Shown here: one piece after another, positions 32,947-40,305 of the stretch
How positions within the stretch are numbered: the stretch's first letter is position 1
How the letters are laid out: each line of letters opens with the position of its first letter
Assembly: GCA_023428915.1 (NCBI GenBank)
Contig: JAEYWL010000052.1
Span: forward strand, 1 to 40,305
Source: Verrucomicrobiota bacterium
Lineage (GTDB): Bacteria > Chlamydiota > Chlamydiia > Chlamydiales > JAEYWL01
Reading direction: 5' to 3'
DNA length: 40,305 nt
Translations under genes and position numbers: made by a program
Notes under the pieces: generated by a model
The model's database searches: none
What the model saw: only the letters and a program-made list of their open reading frames with translations
What the model was told of the DNA's origin: nothing

Positions 32947-32965
32947 TCCTGGATCTGGCGGCGGC

Positions 32966-34864
32966 ATGCAGGTTAAATTTGAGAAGAAGCATATGGAACA
33001 CCCAATCACTGAAGAAAAACTTGATGATATTGTGGCCTTTTTATCAAAGGCCGAGATTTTTCAGTCTATTCCTTATCCCCTTTTGCGGGAGCTCGCCGCT
33101 AAGATGAGTTTAATTTCCCTCAATGGCGGCGAGTCCCTTATTAAGCAGCATGAGATCGGCGACTGCATGTATTTGGTTATGTACGGCAGGCTCCGGGTCT
33201 TTATCGAGCAAAAAGCAGAGGGCGGGGAAGTTGCAGAAATAGTAGTCGGCGAAGTTTCTCCGGGCCAGCTTGTCGGTGAAATCGCCCTGCTGCTCAATCA
33301 GCCAAGGAGCGCAAATGTGCAGGCTATGCGGGACAGCATTCTGGTCAAACTAACTAAAGAAGCCTTTGATAAATTTGCTGAAAAAAGTCCGGATACGGTT
33401 CTTTCTGTAGCTAGAATGTGTGTAAAAAAACTGGTGGAAAAGAAACCGCCAATGACTCCCGGAGCGAATGTAAAAACCGTAGTTATTGCCCCTGCAGGCA
33501 GCGATGACAGTTCATACCATTTTTTTGCAAAAGCCTTGGTAGATGAACTCAAACAGCACGCCCTCACCCTTTTCATCAGCCCTGAAACTATCCGCAAAAT
33601 TTTTGGCAGGGACCTTGCCCGCTCAGCTGACGTCAATGGCGACAATGACTTCTTAATAGCTTGGCTACACCAGCAGGAATCCAACTACCGCTACATCATA
33701 TATGAAACCGACCCGACCCTCACGCCTTGGACCTGGCGTTGTTTGCGTCAAGCTGACCGGATTATGCTAGTCAGCGAAGCCGACAGCTCCCCAATGCTAA
33801 ATGAAATTGAAATCGAACTAGCTTCAAAAGAAAAAAATGCAATCTTTACAGAGCTCATCCTTTTACATAAATCCCGCTTTGCAAGCAATACCAAAACCTG
33901 GCTCCATCAGCGGCTTATGCTGCGCGCCCACCATCACCTTGATTTAAATACCCCTTCCGATTTGTACAAGCTAGCTCGCAGCATACTTGGTAAAACTGTA
34001 GGACTTGTCTTTAGCGGCGGGGGCGCCAAAGGTTTATCATATCCCGGGGTTGTCAGGGCTTTTAAAGAATTGAAGATCCCTATTGACTATGTCGCTGGCA
34101 CTAGTATTGGAGCTATTTTTGCTGCCCTTACAGCTAAAGAAATTTCCTGGGAACAGCAGACGGACCTTGTGCGCCGCTTTGCCGAAAAGTATGAAGCAAA
34201 CTATACCTTCCCATTTCTATCGATAAGTTCAGGCCGTTATTTATCTGCCATGCTAAAAGAAATAATGGGCGAAGAACAGATGATCGAAGACTTGTGGAGG
34301 CAATTTTTTTGTGTATCAACAGACTTGATGAAAGCATCTTCCCATATCCATGACCAGGGGCTGCTTTGGAAAGCCGTCAGGGCTAGTACCTCGCTGCCCG
34401 CCATCTTTCCGCCAATGCGAGGCCCTGGAGGCGAGCTGTTGGTCGATGGCGGGGTGTTAAATAATCTGCCTGTAGATATTCTGCGCCAAAAAATTTCAGG
34501 AGGGAAAATTATTGCTGTCACTTGTAATCCTTTCAAAGAAACAGTATATAACTATCCTTTAGAAGAACCCTCCTTAACGGGCTGGGGTTATTTAAAACAC
34601 AAGTATAATCAGCGTTTTTTGGAAAAGGAAAAGCAAGTTGAAATCCCTACCATCTACAAAATCATCCAAAATACGTTGGTGATCGGCAGTCAGAAACATG
34701 AATTGCAAATGTGCAAAGATGCAGATTTTCTGCTGGAAATTGATGCCGAGGGTTTGGAAATGCTCGACTTTAAATCTTATAAGGGGTGTCTTGATCTTGG
34801 TTATCGCATAGCTATGGAACATTTACCAGTTATAATCAAACAATTGCCGGAAGAAAAACTATGA
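32966..34864 (+). CDS. Cyclic-nucleotide-binding patatin-like phospholipase
   Basis: This 632-residue protein joins a regulatory and a catalytic domain. Residues ~20-150 are a cNMP-binding domain with an intact phosphate cassette, GEIALLLNQPRSA (Glu105 and Arg114). A Rossmann-like middle region (TVVIAPAGSDDSSYHFFAKA) comes next. Residues ~340-540 are a patatin hydrolase: oxyanion loop GGGAKG at 351-356, nucleophile Ser380 in GTSIG, and Asp494 in DGG. This is the layout of neuropathy-target-esterase-like lysophospholipases. cAMP or cGMP may switch the lipase on. The Ser after the cassette Arg argues mildly for cAMP, since cGMP sites usually have Thr. It follows the kinase by 19 bases and overlaps the cyclase gene by four. 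The ATG at 32993 is an alternative start with a better GAGAAG upstream. Confidence 0.93.
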   Translation: MQVKFEKKHMEHPITEEKLDDIVAFLSKAEIFQSIPYPLLRELAAKMSLISLNGGESLIKQHEIGDCMYLVMYGRLRVFIEQKAEGGEVAEIVVGEVSPGQLVGEIALLLNQPRSANVQAMRDSILVKLTKEAFDKFAEKSPDTVLSVARMCVKKLVEKKPPMTPGANVKTVVIAPAGSDDSSYHFFAKALVDELKQHALTLFISPETIRKIFGRDLARSADVNGDNDFLIAWLHQQESNYRYIIYETDPTLTPWTWRCLRQADRIMLVSEADSSPMLNEIEIELASKEKNAIFTELILLHKSRFASNTKTWLHQRLMLRAHHHLDLNTPSDLYKLARSILGKTVGLVFSGGGAKGLSYPGVVRAFKELKIPIDYVAGTSIGAIFAALTAKEISWEQQTDLVRRFAEKYEANYTFPFLSISSGRYLSAMLKEIMGEEQMIEDLWRQFFCVSTDLMKASSHIHDQGLLWKAVRASTSLPAIFPPMRGPGGELLVDGGVLNNLPVDILRQKISGGKIIAVTCNPFKETVYNYPLEEPSLTGWGYLKHKYNQRFLEKEKQVEIPTIYKIIQNTLVIGSQKHELQMCKDADFLLEIDAEGLEMLDFKSYKGCLDLGYRIAMEHLPVIIKQLPEEKL

Positions 34865-36165
34865 CCAAACCTATTATTTTATGCGTAGATGATGAACGCA
34901 TCATACTTGAAGGGCTTAAAGAACAGCTTTCAAGGGTGTTTCACAAAGAATATAGCGTAGAAATAGCGGAAAATAGCCAAATCGCTCTTGAATTGCTTGA
35001 AGAACTCTCTCAAGAAGGAGCAGAAGTTCCTGTTGTTATTTCTGATTACATCATGCCTGGAATGAAGGGGGATGAACTGCTTAAGTTAATCTATCAAAAA
35101 AACCCGCAAATCCGCAAGGTGATGCTGACAGGCCAAGCCGATGCAGATGCAGTCGGACGGGCTGTAAACATAGCTAATCTTTACCGCTATCTTTCCAAAC
35201 CATGGGAACCAAACGATCTCATCTTAACCATCCAGGAAGCACTTCGCAGCTATTATCAAGATAAAACCCTGGCCGCGCAAAACATTGCCCTTGAGGAGGT
35301 AAATGAAAAACTTGAACAAAAAATTATTCTCTTTAATAAATTTGTGCCCAATCAATTCCTGGAAATCGTCAATGTCAATTTAGAAAAAAAAGCGGAGGAA
35401 ATGACTGCCGGGGAAGGCTATGTACAGCTTTCAAGTAATGTTGAAAGAGAACTTACAATTATGTTTTCTGATATCCGCTCATTTACCGCTATCTGTGAAA
35501 GCTACACAAGCACAGAAAGTTTTGAATTCATTAATGCCTATTTTTCCGTAATGGGACCGATTATTACAAACCATCAGGGCTTTATTGATAAATTTATCGG
35601 CGATGCGATCATGGCCATTTTTATCAATCCCGATGACGCCGTAAACGCTGCCATTGACATGCAGAAAGCCTTGATAGGCTTTAATCAGGACAGGATTAGC
35701 AAAGGCTTTCAGGCAATAGAAATGGGCATCAGTCTAAATACGGGAAAAATCATCCTAGGTACCATTGGGGATGGCAATCGATTGCAGACCACAGTGATTG
35801 GAGATTCGGTCAATTTAAGCGCCAGGGCAGAAAAACTCAACAAAGAGTTTGGCACAGGTATTATTATTACAGGGAATACCTACCATAAGCTGGCCAACCT
35901 GGCAAATTATCATTTTAGGTATCTTGACAGCCTGCGCGTACGCGGCAAACAAGAGCTTGTAGACTTTTACGAGGTGCTTGACGCCCAATCTGAAGAAGTT
36001 AGGAACAAAAAGCTCGCAATCAATCAGGAATACCAGCAGGCTGTCGCACAGCTTTTGAAAGGCAATACTGAAGCAGCTAAGGCAGGCTTTGAAAGCTGTT
36101 TACTTAAACTTCCAGAAGACAAGCCGTCTTTAAGACACTTAAACAAATTAAAAGAAGTGGTATAA
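34861..36165 (+). CDS. Response regulator fused to class III adenylate cyclase
   Basis: This 434-residue protein begins with a receiver domain: acidic pair Asp10-Asp11, phospho-acceptor Asp62 in VISDYIMPGMKG, Thr in VMLTGQ and Lys in YLSKPW. A coiled-coil linker (LEEVNEKLEQKIILFNKFVP) leads to a class III nucleotidyl cyclase. The cyclase has a metal Asp in IMFSDIRSFTAI, a second in KFIGDAIMAIF, the transition-state Asn/Arg in VNLSARAEKL, and Lys plus Thr (DKFIGD, QTTVIGD) as adenine-specifying residues. The set predicts cAMP rather than cGMP. Such RR-cyclases are activated by a histidine kinase, most likely the one encoded upstream. The start overlaps the patatin gene by four bases. All catalytic residues appear intact. 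Confidence 0.95.
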   Translation: MTKPIILCVDDERIILEGLKEQLSRVFHKEYSVEIAENSQIALELLEELSQEGAEVPVVISDYIMPGMKGDELLKLIYQKNPQIRKVMLTGQADADAVGRAVNIANLYRYLSKPWEPNDLILTIQEALRSYYQDKTLAAQNIALEEVNEKLEQKIILFNKFVPNQFLEIVNVNLEKKAEEMTAGEGYVQLSSNVERELTIMFSDIRSFTAICESYTSTESFEFINAYFSVMGPIITNHQGFIDKFIGDAIMAIFINPDDAVNAAIDMQKALIGFNQDRISKGFQAIEMGISLNTGKIILGTIGDGNRLQTTVIGDSVNLSARAEKLNKEFGTGIIITGNTYHKLANLANYHFRYLDSLRVRGKQELVDFYEVLDAQSEEVRNKKLAINQEYQQAVAQLLKGNTEAAKAGFESCLLKLPEDKPSLRHLNKLKEVV

Positions 36166-36168
36166 GAA

Positions 36169-37020
36169 ATGGAATCTATAAAACTTTGGGGAACAAGAGG
36201 TTCTACACCCATTTCTGGTCCTGAATATCAGCATTTCGGCGGCAATACTTCATGCATGGAAATTAGGTTGGAAAGCGCAGCGTTGCTATTCGACGCCGGT
36301 ACAGGAATACGGCAGGCAGGCATTAAATTACTCGCAGATAACGTGCTGGATATTGCATTAATCATTAGCCACTTTCATTGGGACCATATCCTTGGCTTCC
36401 CCTTCTTCAAACCCTTTTACAATTCTAGCTGCACAGTAACTATTTATGCCCCTGGAGATAGCTCGGAATCAATTAAGCATAAATTGTCAACCCTGATGAG
36501 CAGCCCCTTCTTCCCCATTGAGTTAAAAGATTTGCGAGCACAGCTGCGTTTTCAACCCCTTCTGCCCACTCAGAAGATCCGCGGCATCACCATTGCTTGC
36601 TGTACCTCCAATCATCCTGGAGGCGGGACCTGCTTCAATATCCGCACACAAAACAAACATTTCGGCTACTGTACTGATAATGAATTTTTGCAAGGGGTAA
36701 TAGATAAAAAACAAGTCGATGAACAACTGATTAATTATCAGGAGCAGATCGCTTTATTTAGCGAACTGCCTTTAGTAATCCATGAAGCCCAATACATGCC
36801 GGAAGAATACCCCTTTAAAATTGGCTGGGGGCATACCTGCGTTAGCAATGGCATTGAGCTAATCAAAGCTGCCAAGATTAAAGAATGGTTGATTACCCAT
36901 CATGACCCCGAATCTACCGATGAAGGCCTAAAACACCGTTGTGAATACATCCAACAGCGTCTAGATAGTGAAAACATCGACTGTAATGTGCGCATGGCTT
37001 ATGACGGCATGCTTTTATAA
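36169..37020 (+). CDS. Metallo-beta-lactamase-fold hydrolase, possible cyclic nucleotide phosphodiesterase
   Basis: This 283-residue enzyme opens with LWGTRGSTPISGPEY and FGGNTSCMEI, as in the RNase Z/PhnP/phosphodiesterase branch of the metallo-beta-lactamase fold. The metal motif HFHWDH (His68, His70, Asp72, His73) is complete. Further ligands are likely in TSNHPGG, YCTDNE and LITHHDP. RNase Z is unlikely, since that gene does not usually sit in signalling operons and the exosite arm is not evident. Members of this branch next to adenylate cyclases have been suggested to hydrolyse cAMP. Lying three bases after the cyclase stop codon, it could switch the signal off. It is the last gene of the operon and meets a convergent gene seven bases on. 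Confidence 0.85.
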   Translation: MESIKLWGTRGSTPISGPEYQHFGGNTSCMEIRLESAALLFDAGTGIRQAGIKLLADNVLDIALIISHFHWDHILGFPFFKPFYNSSCTVTIYAPGDSSESIKHKLSTLMSSPFFPIELKDLRAQLRFQPLLPTQKIRGITIACCTSNHPGGGTCFNIRTQNKHFGYCTDNEFLQGVIDKKQVDEQLINYQEQIALFSELPLVIHEAQYMPEEYPFKIGWGHTCVSNGIELIKAAKIKEWLITHHDPESTDEGLKHRCEYIQQRLDSENIDCNVRMAYDGMLL

Positions 37021-37026
37021 GTGCAC

Positions 37027-37749
37027 TTATTTACTTTGTTGAGAACCTAGGACTCTGGCAACAACAAGCGCAATTACAAATAGAAGAGCGGCAAGTACCA
37101 TATCTTTTTTGTTATTCTGTGTTGAAACTGCACTGCTAAGAGAAGTGGCTGGTTTTCCGGTAATGATACTGTAAGTTAGATCAACAGTAGGCCCCAAATT
37201 ATCAATCCTGCGAAGCATCTCCCCAACACTATTACCATCTAACGTCACTGGTGAGAGAGTTAAAAATGGTTGCTTTGCGGCGGAATCAGACACCCAACTA
37301 TCTTCAATAGTTTCAAGTGGATCTATACTGTAAATGCCGATGGTTTTAAGTTCTTGCAACTTGCTATTAAAGGCCGTAATTTGCTCATTTATTTTTTTTA
37401 TTTCTCTTGAACACGTACGGGATGAGATAGCAAAACTAAAAACCCTAGACTCAAATGGAGAATAATAACTATTTAGTGTGCTTTGAACTACTCCCTTAAC
37501 GATGGGCAACTGCCTTACTATAGCAGTAAGTTCTCTATCGGCATTTTCGGCAATAGTAGAATTGTGATTGATGGGCTTGCCGCTTTCTAATTGAAAGTTC
37601 ACTGTATATGTGGTTGAAGATGGAGGAGTCCACCCCAATGAATATTCCCTTCCATTATTAACCACTCCTAATCCCGTCTTAGACACCGTGATAGAACGAT
37701 TCAGACTCTCTAGTTTTGGCACTTCTTGAACTGCTGCTGAGGGCACCAT
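37027..37749 (-). CDS. Unknown tail-anchored protein
   Basis: I do not recognise this 240-residue protein. It lacks an N-terminal signal. The first ~80 residues look beta-rich (ITVSKTGLGVVNNGREYSLG, TYTVNFQLESG) and the middle helical (REIKKINEQITAFNSKLQEL). A Ser-rich linker leads to a single C-terminal helix (MVLAALLFVIALVVARVL) and a short polar end, as in tail-anchored proteins. The same architecture is seen in the unrelated protein at 23189. AAGGAATAAT precedes the ATG. It is divergent from the LanM-like gene, with 182 A+T-rich bases between. Given its composition and neighbours, it may be an accessory or effector gene. Confidence 0.65.
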   Translation of the reverse strand: MVPSAAVQEVPKLESLNRSITVSKTGLGVVNNGREYSLGWTPPSSTTYTVNFQLESGKPINHNSTIAENADRELTAIVRQLPIVKGVVQSTLNSYYSPFESRVFSFAISSRTCSREIKKINEQITAFNSKLQELKTIGIYSIDPLETIEDSWVSDSAAKQPFLTLSPVTLDGNSVGEMLRRIDNLGPTVDLTYSIITGKPATSLSSAVSTQNNKKDMVLAALLFVIALVVARVLGSQQSK

Positions 37750-37931
37750 ATATTATTCCTTAAAATCAACTATAAAAAACATAAAAGATAGCTATTAATC
37801 ATTAAAATATCACCACCATGTTAAGATTGCGTTAATTTTTATTAAAAAACAAATAAAGCCACAAATATCACTTAAAATTTGAATCGTTTTTAAATTTAAT
37901 CATATAATAATATCTAAAAAGAGTTTTTGTT

Positions 37932-39734
37932 ATGGATAATATTAGTCTGCACAAAGACCATCTAGTTAAGATCAATAACGAATTACATTTGCTGTCTAAA
38001 TCGAATACTGTAACAGAGCTTGGGCATGTAATCGAATATATTACTAATGAGAAAGAGAATATTATCAATGCTATAAATGAAATTTACATTACTTGTGTAG
38101 GAAATAAGGTATTGCTAAATCCCGACGACGAAAAATTAATTAAGTCATTACATGAAAACATAGTTACACTGTCAAAAAACATCAATAGCCCTGTACTGAC
38201 ACAAAAACTTAATGAAATTGACAGCTTTGCAATTAAACTTATCCAACTTATTGATAATGAGCCTATTCAAAAACAACCTGATTATCAAAGTTTGGAATTG
38301 TATTCCTCTAATTTACCTACAGGCTCAACTTTTATCCAGCAAGCTTCTTCCTACTTAGCCCATCCAGAATCACCTGTAGGTGAATCTTTGGAAGAAAACA
38401 TACTCAATAACGTACGACAGGAACGCGAACTGAAACTTGCAAGTCTTAAAAAACAAGGGCAACATGAGTTTGTTTCTGCATTTAGATCGTTGGAAAAAGA
38501 CTTTGCTTCTTTTAAAGCTACTTATAAGGGAAAGGACTTTTTCGAAGTGGAGGAAGAGGTTATAGCAAAATATCAGGAGATCAATGATAACTATCCGCAA
38601 TTTCATTTCGTACAATCTGGTTTTGAATCAATTACAGACAGCTTTATTGATGAAAAAAGCAGAGGCTTGTGGCAAGAAGTTATAATTAATCAAATTGTGA
38701 ATGAAAAATTCTATTTAAAGCAGGTTGAAACTTTTCTGGATTTGAATAAAGACAAAATCGTGCAAAAACTCACAGGTAATACCCATGCAAAAAATGAGAT
38801 ACAACTTCAGACCATTAAGATCTCTACAGCAGAAGGCCACAACCAAGGAAAAAAAATAATATTTGCTACTTTTGAGATAGGCGGTCAAGTATTAAAATGT
38901 GTGGTAAAACCGCGCTCTGCTTTACTTGATCAACTTGTGCTAAAAGCATTTGATGAAATTAACAATTTACCTCGCTCAGAACGATCAGCTGATGATACGG
39001 AGGCTTTACCCACTTATCGCATTATTGAACCGGTAAAGGAAGAAAATTGGGAGTATTTAGAAGCTATTGGAAGCGTCAGTATTTGGGAATATGTTGAAGG
39101 AGATACAGTAGAAAAAAAATTAGAGCGTGTAAATGACACTAGAGCACATGCAAGATCTGTGCGGGATTACATTGAAATGTATAAGGTGGACGAGAAAAAC
39201 AAAGAGAGATTAAGGCGATTAGATGCAATTTTACACAAACTTGGCATCTCTGATCAACATATTCAAAATATTATAGAAAATGAACTTGAGCGTTTGATTC
39301 CTGTTGATCTCGAAGCTCGAGGAAGACCTACAGAGCTACTAAATTCTTCATCCAGAACTTCTTTAGCGCTCCCGCCTTATCAATTGACCACTAGAGAAAT
39401 TGAGAAAATTGAAGAAATCAACACCCAAATGCACACTGTGCCTGCTCGCATCGTTCTTATTAAGACCTCGCAATTAAATTTCTACCTTAAGGTAGCAATG
39501 GGGAATCTTGAGAATCCGGAAGCGATTAACTTAATCTTTTCAAATTTGTCGGAAAGATATAAAATAGTAAAAGATGAAGCCTCTTTGATAAAACAAATTA
39601 AAGCAGCTTATATACAGGATATATTAAATTTCGATATTCCTTATTTTACCGAATTGAACGGTACAATTTATTATGGCCTGCCTGAAAGAGGCATTGCGTT
39701 AGGAAAGGTTATTGGAGAGGAAAATTATGGATAG
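37932..39734 (+). CDS. Stand-alone LanM-type dehydratase domain protein (DUF4135-like)
   Basis: This 600-residue protein resembles the dehydratase half of class II lanthipeptide synthetases (LanM). It has the KPRS motif (Lys326), DQHIQNII with the Asp-x-His-x-x-Asn triplet (Asp441, His443, Asn446), PVDLE with Asp459, an Arg506-to-Thr512 pair in ARIVLIKTSQLNFY, and FDIPYF (567-572). His303 in AEGHNQGKK fits a further active-site His, with Glu in place of the usual Asp nearby. In LanM these residues phosphorylate Ser/Thr of a peptide and then eliminate phosphate. The first ~240 residues are helical and unlike LanM. No LanC cyclase domain (zinc Cys/His) follows. It overlaps the next gene by eight bases. 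It could dehydrate a peptide, act as a kinase, or modify a host protein. AAAGAG lies before the ATG. Confidence 0.75.
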   Translation: MDNISLHKDHLVKINNELHLLSKSNTVTELGHVIEYITNEKENIINAINEIYITCVGNKVLLNPDDEKLIKSLHENIVTLSKNINSPVLTQKLNEIDSFAIKLIQLIDNEPIQKQPDYQSLELYSSNLPTGSTFIQQASSYLAHPESPVGESLEENILNNVRQERELKLASLKKQGQHEFVSAFRSLEKDFASFKATYKGKDFFEVEEEVIAKYQEINDNYPQFHFVQSGFESITDSFIDEKSRGLWQEVIINQIVNEKFYLKQVETFLDLNKDKIVQKLTGNTHAKNEIQLQTIKISTAEGHNQGKKIIFATFEIGGQVLKCVVKPRSALLDQLVLKAFDEINNLPRSERSADDTEALPTYRIIEPVKEENWEYLEAIGSVSIWEYVEGDTVEKKLERVNDTRAHARSVRDYIEMYKVDEKNKERLRRLDAILHKLGISDQHIQNIIENELERLIPVDLEARGRPTELLNSSSRTSLALPPYQLTTREIEKIEEINTQMHTVPARIVLIKTSQLNFYLKVAMGNLENPEAINLIFSNLSERYKIVKDEASLIKQIKAAYIQDILNFDIPYFTELNGTIYYGLPERGIALGKVIGEENYG

Positions 39735-40056
39735 GATGGGTGGATCTTTAATTCCAGATAACGTAGTGTCAGGACTCAGTCAAGTATATGACTCATTTAG
39801 GAAAAACTTAATTCAAACAGCAGAGCAAAAACCTGCTGTTTCCTCTCCTTCAGGAGCCACAAGAGAACTTTTAAGGGAAGCATGGCCTAAATTTCAGCAA
39901 GAAGTGCAAAACTACTTTAGCCAAAACTCCTCCTCTGAGCAAAAAGAATGGGCAAAAGAATTAGCAATCGGTTACCGAAGTAAATTTGGCTCTTCCGTTT
40001 CAGATCTTTCAAAAACAATCCAAAATATTTTTGCCAATAAATCCCAAGGATCCTGA
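39727..40056 (+). CDS. Small Ser-rich protein coupled to the LanM-like gene
   Basis: This 109-residue protein has no cysteine, no signal peptide and no membrane helix. It begins MDRMGGSLIPDNVVSGLSQ, has a Ser/Pro-rich break (QKPAVSSPSGATREL), a helical centre with Trp residues (LLREAWPKFQQEVQNYFSQ), and a Ser-rich end (GYRSKFGSSVSDLSKTIQN). The ATG at 39727 overlaps the upstream gene by eight bases and has GGAGAGG before it, so the two are translationally coupled. It could be a substrate whose Ser/Thr residues are modified by the LanM-like enzyme, or a partner or chaperone. No double-glycine leader is obvious apart from an early MGGS, and a lanthipeptide needs Cys, so a classical precursor is unlikely. 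Confidence 0.6.
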   Translation: MDRMGGSLIPDNVVSGLSQVYDSFRKNLIQTAEQKPAVSSPSGATRELLREAWPKFQQEVQNYFSQNSSSEQKEWAKELAIGYRSKFGSSVSDLSKTIQNIFANKSQGS

Positions 40057-40074
40057 TTGCTACCTTCTAAGAGT
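40057..40074. repeat. Left-end fragment of the MITE-like element
   Basis: TTGCTACCTTCTAAGAGT is identical to bases 1653-1670 of copy 1. It begins at the stop codon of the preceding gene, just as copy 2 begins at the tspO stop. The remainder of the element is missing. Confidence 0.65.
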
Positions 40075-40149
40075 ATACGAGGCTTGAAAAATGAACAAAT
40101 TGTTAGTTAATACTGATTTTAAGATTTTTTAAACCCTCATTTTAAATAA

Positions 40150-40305
40150 GTTAACCGCAGAGCCACAAAGTGCACAGAGGAAGCGCAGAGAGGTACGACT
40201 CACCAACATAGGTAACATTTTAGTTCACTAACATAGGTAACACTTTTCCAAAAAAATAGAATAAATAAGCCTAAGATAATCGATTTAGGAGGTTATCTAT
40301 GGCAT
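40150..40305. mobile_element. Left end of an insertion sequence (IS481-like), cut by the window edge
   Basis: CGCAGAG-type repeats lie at about 40152-40190. Two direct copies of CAC[C/T]AACATAGGTAACA follow at 40201-40217 and 40226-40242, 25 bases apart. Repeated GGTAACA-type motifs of this kind are common at ends of IS481-like elements. A new reading frame with a strong ribosome binding site starts about 57 bases later. The family call is inference. Confidence 0.4.
40299..40305 (+). CDS. Start of a gene cut by the window end (probable transposase)
   Basis: An ATG at 40299 follows AGGAGG (40287-40292) at good spacing. Only two codons (Met-Ala) lie inside the window, so the product cannot be read. 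Its position just inside a repeat-bearing IS-like end suggests a transposase. Confidence 0.4.

Noticed and set aside
32950..32992. Frameshift or fusion between the giant kinase and the patatin protein
   Set aside because: The kinase ends normally after its ATPase domain and the next gene has its own start, so separate genes are simpler.
39727..40056. Classical lanthipeptide precursor
   Set aside because: The protein has no cysteine, so thioether rings could not form. A non-classical substrate role remains possible and is listed as a finding.
1..40305. tRNA, rRNA, tmRNA or riboswitch genes
   Set aside because: I found no cloverleaf, conserved rRNA block or known riboswitch core in the intergenic regions by eye. 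A covariance-model scan would be decisive.

Overview
The window looks like part of the chromosome of an environmental, amoeba-type chlamydia (Parachlamydia/Waddlia-like). This is an inference. It rests on a very cysteine-rich secreted protein with repeated YVPxYY units, on tandem CPBP membrane proteases, on several unrecognised proteins that look like effectors, on A+T-rich intergenic DNA, and on degenerate IS and MITE-like repeats between metabolic genes. No rRNA or tRNA gene was seen, and none of the genes places the organism with certainty.

Layout. 1-4480: a small P-loop protein, a dienelactone hydrolase, a DUF1328 membrane peptide, an Uup-like ABC-F ATPase and TspO, with two near-identical ~100-bp inverted-repeat elements between them. 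4511-8812: a tightly overlapping tripartite efflux operon (TolC/NodT-type outer membrane factor, EmrA-type adaptor, EmrB-type DHA2 transporter). 8844-11316: a GNAT-like protein and a CPA2 antiporter. 11358-12108: a decayed IS1634-type element with a duplicated flank. 12128-13129: a glycine-zipper stress protein and a BON lipoprotein. 13260-16947: a membrane-anchored protein with a possible CE-clan cysteine protease triad, then aldo/keto reductase, methyltransferase and a TsdA-like dihaem cytochrome c. 17002-20285: a Ku-LigD end-joining operon. 20307-23117: a membrane protein, the Cys-rich protein and two CPBP proteases. 23189-25614: a protein with 60-bp tandem repeats and a C-terminal anchor, then a CstB-like persulfide dioxygenase/rhodanese.

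27472-37020 is one compact signalling operon. It encodes a giant Ser/Thr kinase-ATPase-GAF-histidine kinase, a cyclic-nucleotide-binding patatin phospholipase, a response regulator fused to a class III adenylate cyclase, and a metallo-beta-lactamase-fold hydrolase that could be a phosphodiesterase. Together they could sense a signal, make cAMP, respond to it with a lipase and turn the signal off.

The most unexpected gene is at 37932-39734. It carries the signature residues of the dehydratase domain of class II lanthipeptide synthetases (LanM, DUF4135) but has no cyclase domain. It overlaps a 109-residue Ser-rich, Cys-free protein that could be its substrate or partner. This pair lies between a tail-anchored unknown protein and a fresh-looking IS end, so it is probably accessory DNA.
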